From assembly GCA_030068075.1 (NCBI GenBank), contig CM057841.1:33831030-33895029 (forward strand): DNA of 64,000 nt, in the 5' to 3' direction. Position 1 is the stretch's first letter. Every line of letters starts with the position of its first letter. The notes under the pieces were generated by a model that saw only the letters and a list, made by a program, of their open reading frames with translations, made no database searches and had not been told where the DNA came from. The position numbers and the translations under genes were made by a program. Positions 45,803-57,800 of this stretch are shown one piece after another. This DNA comes from Paguma larvata. Lineage: Eukaryota > Chordata > Mammalia > Carnivora > Viverridae.

Positions 45803-48800
45803 GTAAGGGCAGACGTAAGAGGCACAAAACAGCCGGCCAGCCCCCTGTCATGGGGAGCCAGGGAGGCCCCGGGGAAGACTGGGACCCACCTGAGTTACAC
45901 AAAGACGACCCGGTCAAGCCAGGAACAAAATTCTATGTTTCTGCGCACTTTCCAGAGTAAATTCCCTATTTTCACTGTCTCAGCTGGGGGCCTGGAAGAT
46001 TCCTTCTTCCACCACCCTGCCTCACCCCAGTTGCCTAGAAAGGCTGGATGCAAGGAGAGGAAGGACCAGTGCCTACTTCCAACCAAGAAATTCCAAATAG
46101 CCCATAATGCTCAAGACGTTTCCTTCTTCAGCACGGGCAGGAACAGTCGCAGGGAGAGCCCTCTGACCTCTACAGATGGGCAGGTGCATTGAACTCTGTT
46201 CAGTTCTGTGGATGTTTCTTGGCACCTTCTCCTTAAACAGCACTGCGGGGAAACACAACATTGAGAGCATGTTCCTGGGGAGGAAGCGAGAACTCATAGA
46301 AGAACTTACCACAAGGCAGAGTGTAGGATATGCAGGGGCGTTCACAGTGCGCATGCGGAGGTATGAGCACACACGCATGCGCACAAACACACACACGCAT
46401 GCACATGCATAAACTCATGTGCGCGTGCCAACACACACTCATACCTGTCCGTGCACAGACCTGCACATACGTACACATTTCTGCCGGCAACTGCCTTCAC
46501 CGGTTGGGTCCCCCATAGACGGCGGAGTGTTAACTTTATCTCTCCCCTGCCGGGGACCCACCCTGAGGGATGAGCCCTGAGCCAGAAGCCGGGCTAGAGC
46601 TGGTCCTAGGGCACCCCGCTGCATCCCCAGACCGTGTTGCACTCTCCCCCTCTCTTGCAGGGTTCCCCAGCCAGCTGGGAGCTGCTGAAGAAAGCCAACC
46701 TGAATCTCAGCTCCACCACGGTGAGGGCTGGGGCTGCGGAGCAGGAGGGGGTGGTGAGCATGCCAAGTTCCCACCTCAAACCCGGAGGAGGCTGGTGGTG
46801 GCTGGGCACAGCTGCTTCCCTTAAACCAGCCTCCTCCAACCTCCAACACGTTTCCTGGAGCCCCCGCCCCTTCCCCATGGCCCCCAGTCCGACCTCCTCC
46901 CCACTCTGCACCTGTTAAGGCTTTGGCCTGTTCCGATATAACCTGTGCCCAGGGGTCTAAGCCGGAGCCTCCTGAGAGAGTCTGAAGTTGACAGCTTTTG
47001 GGCACCTGCCAGAATCCTGTCTCGCTTCACTAGGGGAAATGCATTCTCACTTCCCTGTCCCCAAGCCTCGGGGCCTCATTCCGAACCCACAGACTCAGGC
47101 CCTCCTCATTCAGGCACCTTGGGGCCGACGCTGACCCACGGACTCCTGTCCACACCCTGGCAGCTCTGACTGATTTTTTGATGGAGCGCAGGGGGCGAGG
47201 GGTCAGTGATTAAATGGCGGCCGCCTCAGGATTCATTCACTCTATTCTCCAAACCTTTATTCATGTTCCTTTTTTTTTTTTAACTGTGGTAAAATACACA
47301 TAACATAAAACTTCTTTCTTAACCATTCTTAAGCACCCAGTTCAGTGGGATTAAGTACACTCTCCTTGTTGTGCGACCATCTACACCATCTACCTCCAGA
47401 ACTCTGTCTTGGAAAACTGATACTCTGTCCCCATTAAACACCCGCTCCCCGTCCCCCTCTCCCCCAGCCCCTGGGAACTGCCATTTTACCCTCTGTCTTT
47501 ATGATTTTGACTATTCTAAGTACCTCTTGTAAGTGGAATCATTTTGTGACTGGCTCATTCCACTTAGCATCATGGTCTCAAGGTTCCTCCTCCTTGTGGC
47601 AGAATTTCCTTCCTTTGTAAGGCTGAATAACATTCCGTCGTATGTATATACCACGCTAGACTTATCCATTCAACTACTGACAAACACTTGGGTTGCTTCC
47701 GCAGTTTGGCCATTGTGAATAATGGTGTTATAAACATGGGCGAACAAGTATTTCTTCAAAATCCTGCTTTCAATTCTTTTTGAGTATATATGCAGCATCC
47801 AGGGTCCTATGGTGACTCTATTTTTAATATTTTCAGGAACTTCCACGCTGTTTCCACATTGGCAGCACCATTTTGCATGCCCACCAACAGTACCCAAGGG
47901 TTCCAATTTCTCCACATCCTCACCGACACTTGTTGTTTCCTGGTTTGTTTGTTTTTTATAGTCGCTTTCGCGATGGGTATGAGGTGGTACCCATCTCACT
48001 GTAGTTTTGATTTGCATTTCCCTAATGATTGGTGATGTCGGCCATTCATGTGTCTTCTTTGTAGATCTGTCTCTTCAAGTTCTTTGTCCTGTGTTTAATT
48101 GCCTTGTTTGTTTTGTTGTTGTTGAGTTTAAGGGTTCTCTACATATTCTGGATATTAATCCCTTTTCGGATATATGTTTTACAGATATCTTTCATTCCAT
48201 AGGTTCTCTTTTTATTCTATGGATAGTGTCTTTTGATGCACAAAATGTTTTTCACTTTCATGTTGTCTGTTTTTTTCTTGTGTTACCAATGCCTTGATGC
48301 CACATCCGAGATATCATTGCCAAATTCAATGTCGTGAAGCTTTTGTTTTATGTTTCCTTCTAAGAGTCTTCTTGCTTGAGGTCTTATATCTAGGTCCTTG
48401 ATCCGTTTCGAGTTAATTTGTACATACGAGGTTAGGTAAGGGTCCAAGTTCATTCTTTTGCACGTGGACGTCTACTGTCCCCAGCACCATTTGTTGAAAA
48501 GACTGTCCTTTCCCCATTAAATGGATGCGGCACCCTTGTCAAAAATTATTTAACCACATAAGTGAAGGTTTATTTCTGGACTCTCTATTCTATTCCACTG
48601 GTCTTTATGTCTTTCTTTATGCCAGGGCCACACTGTTTTGATTGCAGTAGCTTGATTATAAGTTTTGAAATCAGGAAGTATGAGTCTTCCAGCATGGTTC
48701 TTCTTCTTTCAGGAGTATTTTGGTTATTTGGGGTCCCCTGAGATTCCATATGAATTTTAGAATAGGTTTTCCTATTTCTGCAGAAGAGGTCACTGGGATT

Positions 48801-51800
48801 TGATGGGAATTGCACTGAATCTATAGATCATTTGGGGTAAGGCTGCCTTCTTACCAATAGTAAGTCTTCCAATGAGCCTGGGCTGTATTTCCATTTATTT
48901 ATGCCTTCTTTAATTTCTTTTGACAATGTTTTGTACTTTCCATCGTACAAGTTTTCCACCTTTTGGTTAATTTTTAACCATTTCATTCTTTCAATGCTTT
49001 TGTAAGTAGAATCATTTTTGTAATTTCCTTTGTAGGTTGTTCATTACGTGTAGAAACGCAACTCATTTTCGTGTGATGACTTTGCATCCTGCTACTTTGC
49101 TGACTTCACTTATTCTAAAAAACTTTTTTGTAGAGTTTTTAAGGTTTTGTATGTATAAGATTCTAGCATCCACAAACAGCTTTTACTTCTCCAATCTAGA
49201 TGCCTTTTGTTTCTGTAGAAGTACAGGCTTTTCACTTATAGCCGTGCTTGGCGTTAACATCAACAGGCTTTAACAGAACAACCACCCATAATCCCAGTTC
49301 CCCAGCAGATCAGAACTATTTGTCCTGGTCCCTGTCCCTGGCATAATTATCACATGGCTATGACCAGGCCTGATGGATACTTAGCCAGTGAGTCCCTTAC
49401 TAATAGGGAACTTGGGGCGCCTGGGTGGCTGAGTCGATTATGCGTCTGCCTCTTGATTTCAGTTCAGGTCATGATCTCACAGTCGTAGGATCGAGCCCCT
49501 TATCAGGTTCTGCATTGACGGTGCGGAGCCTGCTCGGGATTCTGTCTCTGCCCCTCTCTCTGTCCCTCCCCTGCTCAGGGGCACCTGCTCTCTGTTTCTC
49601 AAAATAAATAAATAAGCATTTTTTTTAAAATAGAGGACTTATTGGAATATTAAAATACTCCCAAACAGGTTCTAGTTCCTCTTTGGGATCCCCGAGTCTC
49701 CTGCAAGCCAGCACCTAAAAAAGTCAACCCCTGGGGGGTGCATGGGGGCTTAGTCATTGAGTGTCCAATTCTCTCTCTCTTTTTTTTTTTTTGAGTGTCC
49801 CGCTCTTGATTTTGGCTCAGGTCATGATCCCAGGGCCCTGGGATTGAGCCCCTGCACACTGAATGTGGAGCCTGATTAAGATTCTTTCTCTATGCCCGTC
49901 TCCTGCACTGTTGCACAGGCATGCTCTCTCTCTCTCTCTCTCTCTCTCAAATATCAACAAACAAATAAAATCTTTTAAAATAAATAAATAATAAAAAATT
50001 TTAAAAGTTAACACCTGGCAATGCAAGGGACCTGCTCAGGGGCTGCTCTGATTGGTCCCTAATGCCCGGCTGTAGGAACAGCCCACTTGACTTCTTCAGA
50101 TTCTTCCCTGAGTCCTCTTCCCTTCTTCCTCCCCTCTGTCCTCTCTCCCCTTCCTTCTTGTTTTCCTTCTTCCTTTCTTCCTTTCCCAACCTCTTCAGAA
50201 AGGCATCAGAGTGACTCTTGACAATCCATAAGCAGACAAGAATTCGTGAAACCGTTAAGGGACGTGAGGAAGTGTGGCAGGTGTATAATGAGGGTGACAA
50301 AACACACAGGCACAAGAGGGAGCGCACAGGTCTGGCCGAGCCCATTGGAAACTCCACTTTTCTAACCAGCAGTGGCCTCGGCAGACCTGGGGAAAGCCCG
50401 AGCCATGCAGTGCTTGGGGCCAAGTGTTCCCGAGGCCACTGGCCGTGGGCCCGGCTCCCTGCATCCTGGACTGGGAGATCCCAGCCCAGCGCCTCCAGGC
50501 CTTGCGATAGGCCTGGGACCCACCTCTGCAAACAGAAGCTGGTGTCGATGCGGCCTTCGCCCGTCGCTCAGTCCCCGGGTGTGGAGACGCTTGTCTGCCT
50601 GCTGCTTATCTGTGGACCGGAGCTCCCCCAGGGTGCTTGGCGCCCCCTCAGCCCAGGCTCCCGAACTTCACCCCTTACTCTGTCATTCTTTCCAGGGCTC
50701 AAGCGGCCTCATCAGAGCTGCGGGTCCTCACCCCGCCCGAAGCAGTGTAGGAAGCAGCAGCTAGGTGAGTACCGAGGTGAGGAGGACACAGTCGTAAGGA
50801 TTGGATGGCCTTGGGGCCAGGACACAGATCCTGCACTCTCTGCCCTGCTGACAAGCCTCCAAGGGCCCAGTGGCATTTGTCTTCCAAGCTTCCAGTAGAT
50901 ACGGACTTGGAGGTCTTGGGTGGTCAAAGGAGAGGGCTGGGTCCTGGCAAGGGGGACCCTCCCCCGCCGCACGGGAGGCCACAGGGTCTTTTCCAGAGAT
51001 GGTCCAGCTGAAGGAGCTCAAAGCACCCCAGCAGACTGCAGCTCCATCATCTGCACTCTTATAGGGACTCCCCCGTTTCCTCAGGATTGAGGGAGCCTCA
51101 GGGAGGTGGCCAGCATGACCTCAGACCTGTACCCTCATGGGCAGGATACCAGGGAGACCCCCCCCACCCCGACCACCACAGGCCTGGGAATTGCTGAGGA
51201 CCAGCCAGGCCAGAGGGAGGAGAAAAGACAGAACTTCTCTCTTTTCCCCACCAGTTGTCCAGGAGGGTCCTTGTTCTCCACCAGTTGTCCCCAGGATGCC
51301 CTGACAGTGGCTCCAGTCCTTCCCCTGGGCCACCCAAGGTCTCCCAGTGATCCAGCAATTAAAAAGTTGACACCGGGCCCAGTAAGGGCCCAGCTCCAGT
51401 TCTGGCTGGTCAGTGCTTGGGCCTACAGGTTGTTAGCGGTCACCCCTGGGCTTCGCAGAGCTGAAATATTAGGGAGAGGAGCGGGCTACTCGGATACGCA
51501 GTCTGCTCCGAGGAGATGCTGCAGAGGGCGTGCTCCCCGTTTCCTGCCCATCTCATTGAAAACCTTACGCACATCCTGCTGCAAAACAAGCAGAGCCACC
51601 ATCCATGCTTCCCCGGTCAGACTTCCCTATTTAAATGGCCCAGAGAACCTGTGTTTCTGTAGAACCAGTTCCTTCTAGGAGTTTGGTTGGCACACCGGCC
51701 CTGTGTGCTCTTGCCAGGCCCCCCCTCCACGCATACATACACAGCTGAGGCCACAGGCTCCCAACGGCCTGTCCTGGGGTGAGGGGATCTGGGGGTGGGA

Positions 51801-54800
51801 GGCCTCCTGCGTTCATGCCTCCCCCTGCCCCTTACAGAGTTGGCCAAGAGGTACCTGCAGCTGCTGAGGACCTCTGCCCAGCAGCGCTACGGCAGCGGGA
51901 TGCCCGGGCCAGGGCAACCCCTTGCCTTCCACCAGGGCTACGTCCCCCCAATCCTGCAGTGGAGCCGGGCCACGGCGCCCTTCAGCGTCCAGGAGGGGGC
52001 CATCCTGGGGGACCCCAAGGCAGAAGATGGCACTGACGCGAGCATCCGCGACCTCTTCAACGCCAAGGCCGACAAGGGCCCGAAGGTGACGGTGCTGCTG
52101 GGGAAGGCAGGCATGGGCAAGACCACCCTGGCCCACCGGCTCTGCCAGAAGGTGGGCTGACGGCCAGCTGGACCGCTTCCAGGCCCTGTTCCTTTTTGAA
52201 TTCCGCCAGCTCAACCTGATCACAAGGTTCCTGACGCTGCCCCAGCTCCTTTTTGATCTGTACCTGAGCCCCGAGGTGGGCCCCGACCTGGTCTTCCAGT
52301 ACCTGGAGGAGAACGCGAACGGAGTCCTGCTGATCTTCGACGGGCTGGACCAGGCCCTCCACCCCCATTCTAGCAAGGACCCTGCAGGTCCCGAGGCCCC
52401 AAGTCCAGCCCTGGCCCTCTTCTCCGAACTCTGCAAAGGGACCCTCCTGCCTGGCTGCTGGGTACTGGCCACCTCCCGTCCAGGGAAGCTGCCCGACTGC
52501 CTGCCCACAGAGGCGGCCATGGTCCACATGTGGGGCTTCGACAGGCCGCGGATGGAGGAGTACGTGGGCCGCTTCTTCGGCAACCAGCGGTGGCAGGAGG
52601 CAGCCCTGGCAGAGCTGAGGGAAAACAGACACCTCCAGAGCATGTGCGCGGTGCCCGCGGTATGCCAAGTCACCTGCCTCTGCCTCTCCCATCTGCTCCC
52701 AAGCAGCTCTCCAGGCCAGTCTGCGAGCCTTCTGCCCACCGTGACTCAGAACTATGTGCAGATGGTGTCTACCCTCAGCCTCCGTGGGCACCTGCTTCCT
52801 CAGTCCCTGCTGGGCCTCAGTGAGGTGGCCCTGAGGGGTCTGGAGACCGGGAAGGTTATCTTCTCCGTAGGAGATATCACTCCATCCATGATGGCCTTTG
52901 GGGCTGCCCTCGGCTTGTTGACTTCCTTCTGCATCTGCACAGGCCCTGGGCACCAGGAGACAGGCTACGCCTTCACCCACCTCAGCCTGCAGGAGTTTTT
53001 TGCTGCCCTGCACCTGATGGCCAGCCCCGACGTGGACAAAAGTGCACTTGCCCACTATGTCACCCTCAGTTCTCACTGGGTGCTGCGGACCAAAACTAGA
53101 CCGGGCCTCTTAGACCACCTCCCCACCTTCTTGGCGGGGCTGGCGTCCCGCGGCTGTTGTCCCTTCCTCAGCCACGTGGCAGAGCGGGATGAGGTGTGGG
53201 TGGGTGCCAGGCAGGCTGAGGTGATGCAGGCCTTGAGGAAGTTGGCCACCCGCAGGCTCACGGGACCGAAGGTTGTGGCACTGTGTCACTGCGTGGGTGA
53301 GACCCAGGAGCCTGAGCTGGCCAGCCTCGTGGCCCAAAGCCTCCCCTGTCACTTGTCCTTCCACAATTTCCCACTGACCTATGCTGACTTGGCTGCCCTG
53401 AACAACATCCTGGGGCACAGGAATGCCCCCATCCAACTGGATTTTGAGGGCTGCCCCCTGGAGCCCCACTGCCCCGAGGCCCTGGAAGGCTGTAAGCAGG
53501 TAGAGGTTCTCAGGTGAGCTATTCTTGCTGAGGGAGGCTAGGTAAGAATCTGGAACATGAGAACAGATAGTCTGAAGTACCGCTTAGCCCGAGACCCCGT
53601 GGGGAAGCTCCGTGCCTCGCCAAGACCTCAGGGTCTAGTTGGCTCTCCTGTTGTGGTGGTTGCTGGGCTTTGAGTCTCCCTCTCCCTCTCAGCTGTGAGC
53701 TGGAGCCTCTGAGTCCAGAGGCTGTTTGACTTCTGGCAGGCTACTTAACCTCTCAGCCTGAGTCTCTTCCTCCCTAAAATAAATTTGTAATAATACCGAC
53801 TGTGTGGGGTGGTCGTGAGAGTGGGTAAGAGAATAACAGGGAAGACCCTCCTTAGCCAGCGCTTGGCGCATGGGAAGGCTCAGTATGTCAGCAGCTAGAG
53901 CAAAGGTGAGGCTCGTAACAGAGAACCCTTCCCCCCAAATACAGTGGGTTAAATAATGTTGAATTTTGTTTCACTGTCATGGGAGACTCAGAGGGTAAGT
54001 GGTCCAGGTCGGTGAGATGGCTCAGCTCTGTGTGGTCAAGCAGGGACCCACAACCCTCCACTGTGACTCCATCATCTCCTTGGGCATCTGAATCTGCCTG
54101 GTCAAAGCTGGGCCATGGGTATATCCGTGTTCTGGCTTAGGGGAAGGAAAGGGGAGCGTGCACTAGACACACCCAGCGTGTTGAAGCCCACACACATGGA
54201 GATAGGCACATCCCTTCCACTCATATTCCAGTGGTGACAACATAGTCATATGACCACTCTGAGCTGCAAGGGAGGCTGGAAATGCCATCTCTGACTGGGA
54301 AACTACGTTCCCAGTTGGAGCTCTAATCAGTGGAGAACGGGTTTCAATGGACTATTGGCAGTCTCTGCTGTAATACATATTTGTTACTACTGTTAACGTG
54401 ACTGTATTCAGTTCCATCAGAGGAGGGGGGTGGGTGATGGCCTCATAGCTCTGCTCAGCATTGATCCTCTGCCACCTTGCCTCTTCCCGTGGCAGCTTTA
54501 AGAGCAGAAAGTGTGGGGACGCCTTTGCAGAAGCCCTCTCCAGGAGCTTGCCGACAATGGAGAGCCTGAAGAAGCTGGGGTGAGCCAGGGCTTGAGTCCA
54601 AGAGGAATCCTCAGCCAGAGATGCCTGGAACTCTCCCCTCTCCCTTCAACCCTGCACAGGGCAGATCCCTGGCCTGCCCCCTTTCCCACTATCTTTGCTT
54701 ACCCTGTAGGTTAGCAGGAAGTAAGATCACTGCCCGAGGCATCAGCCACCTGGTGCAGGCTTTGCCCCTCTGTTCACAGCTGGAAGAGGTCAGGTGAGTG

Positions 54801-57800
54801 ATCTCAGGAAGACTTGCTGGTTAAGGGGACAAGTCACTTCCCAGGTCCCTGTGCACTCCCTGGAGCCTGTGATCAGTCCTGCATATTCCATCAGGATCTG
54901 GCCAGTTGTTTTTCAATGGGACCCAGAGAGGGGAGGCATAGATCCAAGAACTGGGTGGGGCTGGATCCAAACACAAGGCTCCCAAAGACCCTAGAGCACT
55001 GCTTCCTTCATCTAATATTTTGTGCCATCTTTAAAGAGCTTGAGTTTTGAGGCCCTCTCCCTCTTTCTGTGACCCTGAGAGAAGGGATAGCAGTGTGTAG
55101 GCAGGTGTTGGGCACTATGGATACGTGTTAGTACATGAAACACACACATACCTTCACACTCGTGCACGTATGTGTTCACACTTTCACTCTCCTGCTCCCC
55201 TCGCATGCACATTCATAGGCGTGCACACATGCCTACACACTTAGATCCATATACACACTCAGATGCAAGTACACACTAACTAAGCACTTGCACACAAATA
55301 TACTCCTGTCGCATGTTTGTGATGAGTAACCTAAGAGGGGTGGGGCCAGGGAACCTTCTCAGCAGCTCACTGACAGAACCATCACTAGCTTATATGGCAC
55401 CTTTATGAAATTTAGAAAAGACATCCTTTTGTCCAGAGAGATGCAGCCCGGCACTGGGTTGTACTGCTTGTTGAGCGGAGTGTAGGACCTCAGCTCCTAT
55501 TCCCCACAGCTGCGTGCCTTTATGTGGGATCGCTAGGTGATAGGAGAAAAGATTAAGGTCACTCTCAATAAGCAGGAAAAAAAAGTGTTAAGAAATTCAC
55601 ACTTCCAAGCCTTTGCATTGACCAGAGCAACCATACACAAAGGTACCCTCACATTTCTTCTGCCCTTCCAGCTAGGAACTCAGCCAAGGCTGGACTGTGG
55701 ACCCCATTTGACAGATGGGGAATGTGAGGCTGGAAAGAATGTGCTTGGGCTAGGGGTCAAGGCCAGAGCTGGGGCTGGAAGCAGCATCTCCTTTATCCAG
55801 TCTAGACTCTGCTTATCACCTAGGAGCGAGAGGCCCTGATAAACTCCAGCCTCAGGCACATCCCAGACATAGCCCTGAGAGCAGGGTGTTGGTGTCTTCA
55901 TTCCACTTCATGAGGCCTTCACAGCCCATCATCTGGGGGTGTGAATTCAGCCCTTTGGGGCTGAATAGGGACAGAACTGAGGCTGGCAGAGGGCCTTTCC
56001 TCTTAGCTGGGCTTATTGGATACCGTGGAGCAGCCCACCGACACATTGTGGGCCTTTGACTTGTGTCTCCTGCAAAGGGCAACCTTATCACTTGCCAACT
56101 GGGTCTCCCAAATCCCCCAACTCCATGGCTGAGGGACTGGCCCTTGGTCTCCCTGCAGCTTTCAGGACAACCAGCTCAAGGACTGGGTGTTGCTGAACAT
56201 TGTGAAGGTACTTCTTCATTTGCCACGACTCCAGAAGCTTGAGTAAGCAGTCTTTCCATCACCTATGCCGAGTCACCCTCCTCCCCCTGGAGAGCAAAGA
56301 AAGGTGGGAGCCCATGGGATATAGGATTCACTCCTGACACCCTTGCCACGATCTTGCAGCCTGAGCCGCAACAGTGTCTCCATGTCAACCTTACTCTGCT
56401 TGACAAAGGTAGCAGTCACAAGCCCTACTGTCAGGATGCTGGAGGTCAGGTGAGCAGAAGGAGTGGAATCTGGGCCTTCAGGGTCTTGAGAAAAGGGGAG
56501 GGGAAGGTAGTGGATGGGAAAAGGAGCACCTAGTCTGCAAGACCTACATGTGTGCACATCTGAATCTGTTTTATTCACATCGGTATTTCTAGGGCCTAGT
56601 TCTGACATGGCACCTGGTACTCAATATATAGTGAATGAGTAGAAGGATCGATGGATGGACGGACGGATGGACGGACGGATGGAGGGATGGATGGTTGAAG
56701 GAAAGGATCGACAAATCTAGGAAGCATAGGCCAAGCCCAAAGAATAATTGGCTGCATGTCGCTCTCCATGGTGCTGAACTAGGGTTCCCAGTTTGGATTA
56801 CGAAGTCGGTTAAGTGCCATGCAAACCTAAAATACCGTTAACTCCCATAAAAACTCTTTGCATTCCTAGTTTTTAAAAGTCTTCTCTGGAAAAAAAAAAA
56901 AGGTCATCTCTGTAAAAATTGTTTTCCTGACTTTTAAAAGTATTCGTCGAGCAATAACATAGTCATAATTTTAAATGTCTGATTTGGGGCACTTTTGCCA
57001 GTTGTTTCTCTGTTAATTACAAAATCAACTTTTTCTAGATGTTTGGGACAGCAAGGGTGTGCAGGCAGGGGGTGATGGGCTGGCTCCGTGTCTGACTCTT
57101 GCAGGGAGACGGACCTCATCTTCCTTCTTTCCCCGTCCATAGAGACAGCTGCAGAGCTTCAAGGGTAAGAACCTCGGAAGGGGGTGGGTCCGGGCTCATT
57201 CTTAAGAGCAGTCTGAGCTCAAGCAGTTGCAGGGAGAGTTGGCCAAGAGAGCCCATGAAGAGCTGGAATGTGGGGCTTCTTCTTGCTTTGGCTGCCCTGA
57301 GAAATGACTTACTTCTCAGATTTGGCAAAGAACTTTAACTTCCTCTAGCATATCTGGGCCACATCTGGGCCCTGTGGTGAGGGAGCATCCCCAGAAGTCT
57401 CAGAGCAAGGCAGACCCTCAGGGAAGGCGCGGATATACTGTTAGGTTGACATTAGTATATGCAGAAAGCTCTGGAAAACTCTTCCATCTAAAAAAAGGGG
57501 CCTGGGTAGCTCAGTCAGTTGAGTGTCTGATTCTTGATTTCTGCTCCAGTCATGATCTCAGGATCATGGAATCAAGCCCCATGTCAGGCTCCACACAGGA
57601 TGCAGAGCCTCCTTGAGATTCTCTCTCTCTCTGCCTCTGCCCCTCCCTCATGCTCTTGTGCACGCACTCGCGCTCTCTCTCAGAATAAATAAATTTAAAA
57701 AAATGTTTTAAAAATAGAAGACAATGATGATACCTACATCTCAGAGTTACCCTGAGGGTTAAATGGATTAATGCATTAAATGTACTTAAAGTACTACTGA

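Noticed and set aside
50640..50656. Third CTCF-like site (GGCGCCCCCTCAGCCC)
   Set aside because: Only the GGGGGCGCC half matches; the CCASY part of the motif is absent.
52152..52182. A mini-intron (AAG|GTGGGC ... CTTCCAG|GCC) that might remove the frameshift
   Set aside because: It would be about 31 bp, far below the workable minimum for mammalian splicing, and would delete [10 protein letters not shown], which is homologous to human sequence.
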